From an uncultured Dysgonomonas sp. (GTDB taxonomy: Bacteria; Bacteroidota; Bacteroidia; Bacteroidales; Dysgonomonadaceae), in the NCBI RefSeq assembly GCF_900079725.1, contig NZ_LT599032.1, forward strand, positions 3,480,856 to 3,544,855: a DNA stretch of 64,000 bases, given 5' to 3'. This document shows, one piece after another, positions 26,560 through 34,884 of this stretch; positions within the stretch are counted from its first letter, which is position 1; each line of letters opens with the position of its first letter. A program made the position numbers and the translations under genes. The notes beneath the pieces are model-generated. The model was not told the DNA's origin. It saw only the letters and a list, made by a program, of their open reading frames with translations, and did no database searches.

Positions 26560-27930
26560 CTATTTAAAGAAGATTCTCATTATGTCGTTTCCATTGGCCA
26601 CTAGCAGCAGGAGGAGTAAAAACAGCATACCGCCCACTTGTGCATATTCCATGAACTTCTCATTCGGTTGCCGCTTGGTAATAGCTTCGTATAACAGGAA
26701 CATAATGTGGCCTCCATCCAGCGCCGGAATAGGGAGTATATTCATAAAGGCAAGTACGATGGACAGGAATGCAGTCATAGACCAGAATGCATACCAGTTC
26801 CATTGAGCCGGGAACATATTTCCGATGCCGGCAAACCCACTCAGGTTTTTCACTCCTTCTTTAGAAAATACAAAGCGTATCTGTGCCACATATCCTTTAA
26901 GTGTTGCTACACCATTGTTTATGCCAGCCGGGAACGATTCGAAGAAGCCGTAATGGTCGGTGTGCATATTCTTTTTAGAGAAAATATCGGTCATCTTTGT
27001 CGGAGATGTGAAGCCTATGACGCCCGATGTGTCTATTGCTGCTGAAACTGTCTGTACTTCACCATTTCTGTAAAAAGTAATAGCCAGTGTATGTTTTTCA
27101 TTATCCTCCAGTTTATTACTGATCCTTGTAATATATTTCTGGACACCCAATAGAGAGGTGATAGGTTGTGAATCAAGGGCGGTTATGCTGTCGCCGCGCA
27201 TGAGGCCAATCCTTTTAGCCTCGGAGTTTTCGCTTACGCTATCCACAACAGGTGCAGACCAGTAATCGTAGGCTACTTGTTTCGATGCAATTACACTGTC
27301 AGCAAAGCTCTCAGGGAGAGTTAGCTCCATTTGGTTGCCATTGCGTACGATGGTTACAGTTTTGGCATCGATGAAATGCATAAATGTATTCATATCCAGG
27401 ACCCCGCGCCCCAAAACAAGGTCTTTGCCGTCGGCGCTTACCAGTATATCTTTATCCTGAAATCCTCCATTTCTTTTTACGGTTTCGGAGAAGACCATCC
27501 CATCTTTCACATTCTTGAGAGGCAGGTATTCATCACCCCATACAAACAGCATCATGGAGAAGATGATGATAGCCAGTATGAAATTGAATAAAACACCGCC
27601 TACCATTACGAGCAGGCGTTGCCATGCCGGTTTGGAGCGGAACTCCCACGGCTGGGGAGGAAGAGCCATTTGTTCCTTATCCATCGACTCGTCTATCATT
27701 CCCGATATTTTCACATAGCCGCCTAATGGCAACCAGCCTATTCCGTATTCTGTATCGCTGTTCTTTGGTTTATATTTAAACAGGGAGAACCACGGATTGA
27801 AGAATAAATAGAACTTCTCAACTCTTATCTTGAAGAGGCGGGCGAATAAGAAATGCCCGAACTCGTGTATAACAACCAGTATCGATAAACTAAGGATTAA
27901 TTGTAACGCTTTAATTAAAATTGTTTCCAT
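26560..27930 (-). CDS. rseP: RIP zinc metalloprotease RseP (site-2 protease)
   Basis: Inner-membrane intramembrane protease of 456 residues that cuts anti-sigma factors and leftover signal peptides. HEFGH at 22-26 is the zinc site and LDGGH near residue 400 supplies the third ligand. Hydrophobic segments lie at the N-terminus, around 105-130 and at the C-terminus, with two PDZ-like regions between. It starts 15 bases after dxr. In this genome it is a candidate protease for FecR-type anti-sigma factors, including the one at 59883. Confidence 0.96.
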   Translation of the reverse strand: METILIKALQLILSLSILVVIHEFGHFLFARLFKIRVEKFYLFFNPWFSLFKYKPKNSDTEYGIGWLPLGGYVKISGMIDESMDKEQMALPPQPWEFRSKPAWQRLLVMVGGVLFNFILAIIIFSMMLFVWGDEYLPLKNVKDGMVFSETVKRNGGFQDKDILVSADGKDLVLGRGVLDMNTFMHFIDAKTVTIVRNGNQMELTLPESFADSVIASKQVAYDYWSAPVVDSVSENSEAKRIGLMRGDSITALDSQPITSLLGVQKYITRISNKLEDNEKHTLAITFYRNGEVQTVSAAIDTSGVIGFTSPTKMTDIFSKKNMHTDHYGFFESFPAGINNGVATLKGYVAQIRFVFSKEGVKNLSGFAGIGNMFPAQWNWYAFWSMTAFLSIVLAFMNILPIPALDGGHIMFLLYEAITKRQPNEKFMEYAQVGGMLFLLLLLLVANGNDIMRIFFK

Positions 27931-27945
27931 TAAAAATTCAGAGTG

Positions 27946-29094
27946 TTATTTGATAAATTCTTTTGCTATGTGACGGGCTTCCGTATCGGTCTGCACATAA
28001 TCTTCATACGACGGAGCCTGAATAAAACTTGTTTTGTGCATTGTCTTTTCTATGACCTCGCTCATTTCCAGAAATCCGACTTTGTCTTTCAGGAAAGCAG
28101 CTACCGCTATTTCGTTTGCCGCATTCATTATGCAGGCCATATTTCCTTTTACCCGCGCGGCCTCGAAAGCAAATGCCAGATTGCGGAATCGCTCCATGTC
28201 GGGTTTTTCGAATGTCATTGTTTTCAGTTTGAAGAAGTCGAGACGTTCGAAATTCGATTTCAATCTGTTGGGGTAAGCCAACGCGTATTGTATCGGCAGA
28301 TGCATGTCGGGTAGTCCCAATTGTGCGATGATGGACGAATCCTCGAATTGTACCATCGAGTGTATGATGGATTGCGGATGCACAACGACCTCAATCTGGT
28401 CGGGGGTGACATCAAACAGCCATTTGGCTTCTATCATTTCCAGTCCTTTATTCATCAGGGACGCCGAATCGATCGTAACTTTTGCTCCCATGTCCCAGTT
28501 GGGATGTTTCAGGGCTTCGGCCTTTGTAACTTTTGCCAGTTGTTGTGCAGAATGGTTTCTGAACGGGCCTCCGGACGCTGTAAGAATAATCTTTTCGATA
28601 GGAGAGCGTTCGCCGTTGAGACATTGGAATATGGCAGAGTGCTCCGAATCGACAGGTAATATCGGTACTTTATGTTCAATGGCCAGACTGGTAATCAGTT
28701 CGCCTGCAACAACCAGTGTCTCTTTGTTTGCCAGCGCAATTACTTTCCCGGCTTTTATTGCGTTTATAGTGGGCTTCAAACCCGAGTAACCAACCATAGC
28801 GGTTAGTACCATGTCGATAGGCTGGCTTTGTACTACCTGTGCTATCGATTCGCTTCCGGCCCATACTTTGACAGGTAAATGCTGTAAGGCTTCTTTGAGT
28901 TGGGTATATTTATTCTCGTTGGCAATGACTACGACCTCAGGAGAGAATTCTTCTGCCTGCTTGATTAGTAAATCTATATTTTCGTTGGCTGTCAGTGCGT
29001 ATATTTCAAAATGGTCAGGATTTTCTCTGACTATATCGAGCGCTTGTGTTCCGATTGATCCTGTAGAGCCTAGTATTGCAATATTCCTTTTCAT
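27946..29094 (-). CDS. dxr: 1-deoxy-D-xylulose 5-phosphate reductoisomerase
   Basis: NADPH enzyme that makes 2-C-methyl-D-erythritol 4-phosphate in the non-mevalonate isoprenoid route. The 382 residues include NIAILGSTGSIGTQALDI (cofactor fold), LPVDSEHSAIFQ (metal and substrate site), LTASGGPF and MGAKVTIDSASLMNKGLE. It lies 8 bases after the LytM-like gene and directly before rseP, a common Bacteroidales order. Confidence 0.97.
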   Translation of the reverse strand: MKRNIAILGSTGSIGTQALDIVRENPDHFEIYALTANENIDLLIKQAEEFSPEVVVIANENKYTQLKEALQHLPVKVWAGSESIAQVVQSQPIDMVLTAMVGYSGLKPTINAIKAGKVIALANKETLVVAGELITSLAIEHKVPILPVDSEHSAIFQCLNGERSPIEKIILTASGGPFRNHSAQQLAKVTKAEALKHPNWDMGAKVTIDSASLMNKGLEMIEAKWLFDVTPDQIEVVVHPQSIIHSMVQFEDSSIIAQLGLPDMHLPIQYALAYPNRLKSNFERLDFFKLKTMTFEKPDMERFRNLAFAFEAARVKGNMACIMNAANEIAVAAFLKDKVGFLEMSEVIEKTMHKTSFIQAPSYEDYVQTDTEARHIAKEFIK

Positions 29095-29102
29095 ATGCGG
29101 TT

Positions 29103-29987
29103 TTAGAAAGATATATAGTTTTCAGGATTTACGGCATTGCCTCTATACCAAAGTTCAAATTCGAGCGTTGGAGTTGTTTTGCTTTCTCCTTTTTCATCAT
29201 CTTCTTTGGTTTCTATTATAGCTATAGCCTCTCCTGTACGCACCTTATCTCCTGTTTTCTTTAGTAGTAGCGTGTTGTACCTGTATACTGAAATAAATCC
29301 GTTTTTATGCTGGATTTGTATTGTATGTCCTGTCTTTAGATCATATCCGGCAAAAATGACTACACCCTCCAGTGTTGCCAGTATGGTCTCTTTAGGCGAG
29401 GTTTTAATCGCTACTCCGAAGTGTCCGCCGGAAGGATCGAATTTGCTCGTTATAATTCCTCTGGCAGGTCTGAAGAATACAACACCTTCCATTGGATTGG
29501 TGGTATTGGATGATAATACAGAGAGGTTGTACCGCTCTTCGTCTTCGTATCGTTTGGTATATTCTTTCTCCAGATCTGTTTTCTTGAGTAACGGATCGTT
29601 TTCGGATACAGATATCGTATCGAGAATCTTTACCGAATCGATCTGACGGGTGCCGTCGAATATACTGCGGAGGTTGCTTATATAAGCCTCCTGGTATTTC
29701 AGTTGCTGTTCGAGAGAGTCTGTTTTAATTGCCGACCGGATTGCTTTTTCCCTTACCTCGGCATCGAGATACCCCGGCAGGTAGTAGCGGATCGGTGTTG
29801 CTATGATGATAGCAGATGTGATCGCAATGAGAAAAAAAGCGAATACAAGAACCAAAACTGCACCTGAAAACATGGAAGCCTTAATCTTCCAAATCTCCTC
29901 AAGTGTATTTTCATTCATTACGGAAAGGCGGTATTTGAAGTGCAACCGCTTCCATAGATTATGTTTGTTTTTTTTCTTTTTTATCAT
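29103..29987 (-). CDS. Degenerate LytM (M23-like) envelope protein
   Basis: A 294-residue protein with one N-terminal membrane segment (about 42-64), a coiled-coil (about 80-150) and a C-terminal M23/LytM fold. The usual zinc and catalytic residues are changed: the HxGxDxA position reads HFGVAIKT (Asp to Ala), the YxHL region reads VYRYNTLL (no His), and the HxHFE position reads TLEFELW (no HxH). It therefore probably works as an activator or scaffold, as EnvC and NlpD do, not as an endopeptidase. It is the first gene of the dxr-rseP run. Confidence 0.85.
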   Translation of the reverse strand: MIKKKKNKHNLWKRLHFKYRLSVMNENTLEEIWKIKASMFSGAVLVLVFAFFLIAITSAIIIATPIRYYLPGYLDAEVREKAIRSAIKTDSLEQQLKYQEAYISNLRSIFDGTRQIDSVKILDTISVSENDPLLKKTDLEKEYTKRYEDEERYNLSVLSSNTTNPMEGVVFFRPARGIITSKFDPSGGHFGVAIKTSPKETILATLEGVVIFAGYDLKTGHTIQIQHKNGFISVYRYNTLLLKKTGDKVRTGEAIAIIETKEDDEKGESKTTPTLEFELWYRGNAVNPENYISF

Positions 29988-30061
29988 TCAGTTCTATGGC
30001 TTTTCTAACCATCAAAAGGCTTTCAAATTCTAATTATTTGACATATGTAGCCACTAATCTG

Positions 30062-30069
30062 CAAATTTA
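30062..30069 (-). promoter_or_regulatory. -7 box upstream of the LytM-like/dxr run
   Basis: CAAATTTA reads TAAATTTG on the minus strand, matching TAnnTTTG, 75 bases before the ATG at 29987. No clear -33 motif. Confidence 0.4.
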
Positions 30070-30173
30070 AGAAAAAAGCGATATATTACGGGAAGAAGTG
30101 GCAGAAGATTGTATTAAAATATCCTTTTTTTAAATATTTATTCCAAAAGGGACGCATTCTTATTTTTTTTAGC

Positions 30174-30181
30174 TATTTTTG
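30174..30181 (+). promoter_or_regulatory. -7 box upstream of the serine-palmitoyltransferase-like gene
   Basis: TATTTTTG matches TAnnTTTG, 76 bases before the chosen ATG at 30257. No TTTG is present at 19-21 bases upstream. Confidence 0.4.
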
Positions 30182-30256
30182 CAGCCTGTAATTCGTGGAA
30201 TATTAAATTGTTCCAAAGATGCAGTTATAATAATCTACATTTGTTGTAATTTGAGT

Positions 30257-31465
30257 ATGAGTTTATTAACTGATAAGTTATATCGGTACGACGCGGCCAG
30301 AAATACACGGGCTGCAGGAATTTACCCTTATTTTAGACAAATCCAGAGCGATCAGGACACCGAAGTCGTTATAAATGGGAAAAAGGTGTTAATGTTCGGA
30401 TCGAATGCCTATCTGGGATTAACCAATCACCCGAAAGTAAAAGAAGCAGCCATAGAAGCTACCCGTAAGTATGGGACAGGTATGGCCGGCTCCCGTTTCC
30501 TGAATGGTACTCTTGATATCCATATCGAACTGGAAAAAAAGCTTGCAAAATTTGTAGGCAAAGAAGATGCTATCGTTTATTCGACAGGCTTTAATGTAAA
30601 TCAAGGAGTAATATCTTGTATTACAGGGCGTGAAGATTACATATTGTGGGATGAGCTGGACCATGCTTCTATTATTGAAGGAGCAAGGGTTTCTTATTCG
30701 ACAAAGCTGAAATTCCGTCACAATGATATGGAATCTCTCGAGAAACAACTGCAAAGATGTGAGCCTGACAAGGTGAAGCTTATTGTGGTTGACGGGGTAT
30801 TCAGTATGGAGGGCGATATCGCAAACCTTCCTGAAATAGTGAAACTCGCAAAACAATATAATGCCAGTGTAATGGTTGACGAGGCTCATAGTTTAGGGGT
30901 TCTCGGTAAAGATTTCAGTGGAAAAGGGCTTGTAGAGCAAACCGGCTTAGTCGACGATGTGGAACTTATAATGGGAACATTCAGTAAATCTTTAGCTTCG
31001 CTTGGCGGATTTATCGCCGGAAGCGAGACTATTCTCGACTATCTGCGTCACAATTCCCGCGCTTATATATTTACAGCCAGTGCTACGCCTGCAGCTACAG
31101 CGGCAGCCAGTGCAGCATTAGATATCATTATTTCGGAACCTGAGCGTATCAAGCATTTGTGGGATATTACTCATTATGCATTAGATGGTTTCCGTAGCCG
31201 TGGTTTTGAAATAGGCCATACTGCTACTCCTATCATTCCGCTATTTATCCGTGATAATGAAAAAACATTTATGATAACAAAATGGCTTTTCGAAGAAGGC
31301 GTATTTGTTAATCCGGTAGTGTCTCCGGCAGTTGCTCCGGCAGATACATTGATTCGTTTCTCACTGATGGCTACACACACCAAAGAACAGGTTGATATAG
31401 CTTTTGAGAAAATAGAAAAAGTATTCAAAAAAGCAGGAGTATCTCTGGAAGCTAATGCCCGATAG
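30257..31465 (+). CDS. spt: Serine palmitoyltransferase-like alpha-oxoamine synthase
   Basis: PLP-dependent enzyme of 402 residues that condenses an amino acid with an acyl-CoA, most likely serine with palmitoyl-CoA to start sphingolipid synthesis, as in Bacteroidales. Motifs are SNAYLGLTNHP, GTGMAGSRFLNGT, DELDHASIIEGAR, VDEAHSLGVLG and MGTFSKSLASLGGF with the PLP Lys at 244. The ATG at 30257 (MSLLTDKLYRYD) fits the family; an upstream TTG would add a non-homologous lead. Other members of the family make 8-amino-7-oxononanoate or 2-amino-3-ketobutyrate; no bio or kbl genes are adjacent. Confidence 0.9.
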   Translation: MSLLTDKLYRYDAARNTRAAGIYPYFRQIQSDQDTEVVINGKKVLMFGSNAYLGLTNHPKVKEAAIEATRKYGTGMAGSRFLNGTLDIHIELEKKLAKFVGKEDAIVYSTGFNVNQGVISCITGREDYILWDELDHASIIEGARVSYSTKLKFRHNDMESLEKQLQRCEPDKVKLIVVDGVFSMEGDIANLPEIVKLAKQYNASVMVDEAHSLGVLGKDFSGKGLVEQTGLVDDVELIMGTFSKSLASLGGFIAGSETILDYLRHNSRAYIFTASATPAATAAASAALDIIISEPERIKHLWDITHYALDGFRSRGFEIGHTATPIIPLFIRDNEKTFMITKWLFEEGVFVNPVVSPAVAPADTLIRFSLMATHTKEQVDIAFEKIEKVFKKAGVSLEANAR

Positions 31466-31505
31466 GCAGAGCGACATTATATAACTGTATTACAAAATAA
31501 GATAG

Positions 31506-31536
31506 CCCTCTGTCCGTTAAAAGATAGAGGGTTTAT
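31506..31536 (+). terminator. Terminator after spt
   Basis: CCCTCT and AGAGGG pair around a 14-base loop and are followed by TTTATTGTTT, 40 bases after the spt stop. Confidence 0.6.
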
Positions 31537-31565
31537 TGTTTAAGGCCGCAAGCTTATTATCTTTG
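31536..31565 (+). promoter_or_regulatory. Promoter of the CHU_C protein gene, inside the repeat
   Basis: TTG (31536-31538), a 19-base spacer and TATCTTTG (31558-31565) match the Bacteroidota consensus. The -7 box is part of the dispersed repeat. The ATG lies 75 bases further. Confidence 0.55.
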
Positions 31566-31621
31566 TATCAGCAATATCAATAGCCGGTTACGATGGAGTG
31601 ATGTCGCATTTAATACTTTCT
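31541..31621. repeat. Dispersed intergenic repeat, copy D
   Basis: TTATTATCTTTGTATC, AATAGCCGGTTA and GCATTTAATACTTTC align with copy B at 56152-56250 (TTATTACTTTTGTATC, AATAGCCGGTTA, GCATTAAATACTTCC). The palindrome end seen in the other copies is replaced by TAAGGCCGCAAGC. A good promoter overlaps it. Confidence 0.55.
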
Positions 31622-31639
31622 TGACTCAAGCAGTTGCTT

Positions 31640-32311
31640 ATGAAAAAAATAACTCTATTATTGTTTATACTTGTCGTATCATTGCGATTGGCAGCCCAGA
31701 GTGCGGAAGAGAAGCTTGAAGCGCATATAGACTATGAAGTGGAACGGCGGGATGCGGCAAATGAAACAATAACCGAAGAGGAGATGAAAAATAAAATATT
31801 TTCGGCTCCGGCAACGTTCAGCTTTTATGGATCGGGGGGGAGTGAGGCTGTTTACTATACATGGTTTTTATACAAGAAGGGAGATCTGGAGAATCCTATT
31901 GCGCGCTATCCGGATAAAGATATAACCAGATATACTTTCGAAGAATTCGGAGAGTATGTTATAAAGCTGGAGGTTGCGGATAATGATTCCAATACATCTG
32001 AAGATACATTCTCATTTACTATTTCAGAGTCAAAGCTTGAAGTTCCTAATTATTTCTCTCCGGGAGACTCTCCAGGGGTAAATGATGAGTTTAGGGTTGC
32101 ATATAGGTCTATCGTGAAATTTAAGTGTACTATTTTCAACCGTTGGGGGCAAAAACTTTTTGAATTTACCGACCCGGCTAAGGGGTGGGACGGGACATAT
32201 AAAGGAAAATATGTGAATACCGGAGTTTATTACTATGTAATAGACGCTTTGGGTTCTGATGGAATCAGATATAAAAGGGGAGGGGATATAAATATTCTTC
32301 GTTCCCGTTAA
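31640..32311 (+). CDS. Small secreted protein with PKD-like and T9SS type B (CHU_C) C-terminal domain
   Basis: A 223-residue protein. The ATG at 31640 gives MKKITLLLFILVVSLRLAAQ, a clear signal peptide. The middle (about 55-125) is a PKD-like beta domain (APATFSFYGSGG, YTFEEFGEYVIKLEVADND). The last 90 residues match the gliding-motility-associated C-terminal domain used as a type B sorting signal by the type IX secretion system: NYFSPGDSPGVNDEFRV, IFNRWGQKLFE, GWDGTYKGK, GVYYYVI. The protein is short for such substrates, with no enzyme domain, so it may be a structural or adhesive surface component. Single gene with its own promoter. Confidence 0.85.
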   Translation: MKKITLLLFILVVSLRLAAQSAEEKLEAHIDYEVERRDAANETITEEEMKNKIFSAPATFSFYGSGGSEAVYYTWFLYKKGDLENPIARYPDKDITRYTFEEFGEYVIKLEVADNDSNTSEDTFSFTISESKLEVPNYFSPGDSPGVNDEFRVAYRSIVKFKCTIFNRWGQKLFEFTDPAKGWDGTYKGKYVNTGVYYYVIDALGSDGIRYKRGGDINILRSR

Positions 32312-32601
32312 AATATTTTTTATACCTCTGATTTGTCGTCTTATCATTATAATTTTACCTATAGTTGTTTGCGCCGGCCTTTAGTCGATACTCATCGCAG
32401 AAGGTTGGACGTGGAAAATTCTTATTTACTTCGCTCCGCTAACATAACATAAAGGAGAAATACTTTTTGGACAGCCTCGTCTGATTTGCATAAATTGTTG
32501 TGTTGATTTTTATAAAACCTAAATATATTTATCTATACTGAAAAAGCAGATAATGAATAAATAATCATTCTCTGCTCCACACTCATAATTATCTAAAAAG
32601 T
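32312..32601. other. 290-base intergenic region with a repeat remnant
   Basis: No gene seen. The block TTACTTCGCTCCGCTAACATAA at about 32425-32446 resembles GCTTCGCTCTGCTCAACATAA at 3200-3220, and TACTTTTTGGACAGCCTCGTC (32461-32481) resembles the right end of the MITE-like element at 48692-48713, suggesting a decayed copy. Confidence 0.35.
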
Positions 32602-33267
32602 ATGGCAAAGTATAGTGAAGAATTAGTAGATAAAGTAGTTTTTCTTATCGAAGAAGAGTTTTATACCACTACTCAGGTGTGTAAGGCCTTGGGTTTTAGC
32701 AGGCAGGCTTATTATGGCTGGCTGGATACTAAACCCGGATTCAGGAAAGAGGTGGATATGGCGGTCAGTCGCCGTAGCGAAGCGATGCAGACAATGATGC
32801 AGGCCGCGCTGAAGAAGAAACTGGAGGGATATATAACAACAGTGGAAAAGGATATATATGTACCTGATGAAAGGAATCCTGATGAACTGGTTTTCAAATC
32901 GAAAGTGATAATAAAGAAAGAATGCCCTCCCGATCTGCGGACAATAAAGATGTTGCTGGATAGGGAGGATAAACGCCCCTCCCGACCTCCCCTAGGGGAG
33001 GAGGTGTATACTTCGAGAGATAACCGGGTGATTGAGGAAGAGACCGTTATAGATAACATAGAAAAGGATGTTGTTGAAGATGAAGAAAAAGAGGTTTTGG
33101 AAGTGATTGAGGAGAATGAAGATACAGAGGCTGCGGAGATGATAGAAAAACCGGATAAGGCCTGTGCCGGGCAGCGGCAAGGAACAGGCACGGCCGTGAT
33201 AGTGAGTAACAGAAGGCCGGTATATAATAAGGGAAAGAAAAGAAAGAAAAAGCGAAGAGGTAATTAA
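32602..33267 (+). CDS. HTH protein resembling phage terminase small subunits, orphan
   Basis: A 221-residue protein. The first 60 residues form a helix-turn-helix (ELVDKVVFLIEEEFYTTTQV, ALGFSRQAYYGWLDTKPGFR), with the middle part (KKECPPDLRTIKMLLDRE) as in terminase small subunits and phBC6A51-type proteins. After a Pro-rich stretch (RPSRPPLGEE) the tail is strongly acidic (about 140-185) and ends in a Lys/Arg-rich run (KGKKRKKKRRGN). There are no terminase large subunit, portal or other phage genes around, so it is an orphan or domesticated protein. DNA binding is likely; function unknown. A dispersed repeat lies inside the coding region. Confidence 0.65.
   Translation: MAKYSEELVDKVVFLIEEEFYTTTQVCKALGFSRQAYYGWLDTKPGFRKEVDMAVSRRSEAMQTMMQAALKKKLEGYITTVEKDIYVPDERNPDELVFKSKVIIKKECPPDLRTIKMLLDREDKRPSRPPLGEEVYTSRDNRVIEEETVIDNIEKDVVEDEEKEVLEVIEENEDTEAAEMIEKPDKACAGQRQGTGTAVIVSNRRPVYNKGKKRKKKRRGN
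32974..33004. repeat. Palindromic GGGGAGG repeat inside the HTH gene
   Basis: CCCCTCCCGACCTCCCCT and AGGGGAGGAGG form a palindrome of the type found between genes in Bacteroidota. Here it is in frame and encodes RPSRPPLGEE. A related copy (CCCCTCC...GGAGGG) at 36211-36239 lies between genes. Confidence 0.5.
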
Positions 33268-33304
33268 GTATTCTATAAATATTAATGATATACTTTTCTT
33301 TCTC

Positions 33305-33385
33305 TTGTCATGCTGACGAAGGAAACATCCCGACCCATTTGTCAGGGAAAGAAGGAAAGAGATCCTTCGTTCCTCAGGATGACAA
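33305..33385. repeat. TGTCAT/ATGACA imperfect palindromic repeat
   Basis: CTTGTCATGCTGA at the left and TCAGGATGACAAG at the right form inverted ends, with CGAAGGA and TCCTTCG further in. The internal GAGATCCTT and TCAGGATGACA are shared with the core of the element at 48606-48676. Confidence 0.55.
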
Positions 33386-33432
33386 GGATATATTAATAAA
33401 TTCTTTTTACTACTTAATGATGAAATATATTG

Positions 33433-33460
33433 AAAAAAGTGTCAAGTTTGTCAACTTTTT
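33433..33460. repeat. AAAAGTGTCA/TGTCAACTTTTT short repeat
   Basis: AAAAAAGT and ACTTTTT flank two direct copies of TGTCAA. Related motifs are at 2961-2985, 3095-3119, 3168-3190 and 46325-46350. It lies in the leader region of the MATE gene. Confidence 0.45.
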
Positions 33461-33554
33461 AATGAGCTGAAATTAGACGATAAAATAAAGAATGCCTGAT
33501 TATCAATTTTTCATTCTTTATTATTAACCGATTCCTGTTATTTTTGTAACCATT

Positions 33555-34850
33555 ATGAATAAAAGCATCCTGCGTCTGGCAATTCCGAATATTATATCCA
33601 ATATTACAGTGCCGCTTTTGGGTATGGTGGATATGTATATAGTAGGCCATCTCGATTCGGAGGATTATATCGGGGCAATTGCGCTTGCGACAATGATTTT
33701 CAATTTTATTTATTGGAGTTTCTCTTTTCTGCGTATGGGTACAAGCGGATTTACTGCCCAGTCATACGGGGCCGGTGACCAGCAAGAGCAAACCAATATC
33801 CTGCTTCGTTCACTCGCTGTAGCAATGGGGGCAGGCGTAGTTATTATCCTGCTGCAATATTTTATTGCCCATGTGGGCTTTTATCTGCTGAATGGAGAGC
33901 CTACGGTAAAAGGATATGCTCTCGACTATTTCTATATATACATCTGGGCTGCTCCGGCTATTCTGGGTATGTACACTTTTAACGGTTGGTATGTGGGGAT
34001 GCAGAATGCCAAAATGCCTATGGTTGTAGCCATTGGGGTTAATATAGTCAATATCGGATTGAGCTTTGCCTTTGTCTATGGTTTTGGGATGAAGATAGAA
34101 GGGGTGGCTTTAGCTTCCGTATGCGCGCAATATACGGGCTTTCTTTCGTTCCTTCTTATCTGGAATATAAAATATGGCTGGCTGAAACAATATATCAATC
34201 TGAAAGTGCTGAAAGATTTATCGTCTTATATTCCCTTTTTTAAGGTCAATAGCGATATTTTTATCCGTACGATGGCTCTTGTGGCCGTTACTACCTTCTT
34301 TATGTCTGCCTCTGCTAAGTCGGGGAAAGATGTGTTGGCAGCCAATGCTTTACTGATGCAGTTGTTTATTCTGTTCTCATATATGATGGATGGGTTTGCC
34401 TATGCCGCTGAAGCGTTGACAGGCAGATTTATAGGAGCAAAAGACAGATTCAAACTAAAATTCCTTGTCAGACGGCTGTTTGTCTGGGGAATTGTTATCG
34501 CTTCGTTCTTTACGCTTATCTATGTCCTCTTCCTGGATCAGATATTGGGTATTTTGACCGATAAGCAGAATATTGTCGAATTCAGTAGGCAATTTCATAT
34601 CTGGGTGTATATGATTCCCTTTGCGGGCTTCTCAGCTTTTCTTTGGGACGGGGTGTTTGTGGGGGCAACTGCTTCTCACCAGATGCGCAATTCCATGCTG
34701 ATAGCAGTTGCCGGATTTTTTATGTTGTATTTTGCTTTTTCAAATATTTGTGCGAACAATATCCTGTGGATTGCGTTTATTGTGTATCTGGCTTTGAGAG
34801 GGATAGTGCAGAGTTTTATGGCTCCCGCTATTTTGAATGATTCCAGATAG
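33555..34850 (+). CDS. MATE-family efflux transporter (DinF-like)
   Basis: A 431-residue inner-membrane protein with about 12 hydrophobic segments, beginning MNKSILRLAIPNIISNITVP and LGMVDMYIVGHL, the typical MATE start. These proteins export cationic drugs or metabolites using a Na or H gradient. A TATTTTTG box (33539-33546) is only 8 bases before the ATG, so the transcript may have almost no leader. It is followed by flavodoxin on the same strand, 34 bases away. Confidence 0.93.
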   Translation: MNKSILRLAIPNIISNITVPLLGMVDMYIVGHLDSEDYIGAIALATMIFNFIYWSFSFLRMGTSGFTAQSYGAGDQQEQTNILLRSLAVAMGAGVVIILLQYFIAHVGFYLLNGEPTVKGYALDYFYIYIWAAPAILGMYTFNGWYVGMQNAKMPMVVAIGVNIVNIGLSFAFVYGFGMKIEGVALASVCAQYTGFLSFLLIWNIKYGWLKQYINLKVLKDLSSYIPFFKVNSDIFIRTMALVAVTTFFMSASAKSGKDVLAANALLMQLFILFSYMMDGFAYAAEALTGRFIGAKDRFKLKFLVRRLFVWGIVIASFFTLIYVLFLDQILGILTDKQNIVEFSRQFHIWVYMIPFAGFSAFLWDGVFVGATASHQMRNSMLIAVAGFFMLYFAFSNICANNILWIAFIVYLALRGIVQSFMAPAILNDSR

Positions 34851-34884
34851 TTGATAATCAATTTAATAAATTACTTAACTTGTT

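Noticed and set aside
28304-28789. 161-codon plus-strand frame inside dxr
   Set aside because: Antisense to a well-conserved gene, with no recognisable domain.
30179-30256. Upstream TTG start for spt
   Set aside because: The extra 26 residues have no resemblance to the family, overlap the -7 promoter box, and the ATG at 30257 gives the usual N-terminus.
33285-33470. 61-codon frame downstream of the HTH gene
   Set aside because: It lies across the TGTCAT palindromic repeat and has no support as a gene.
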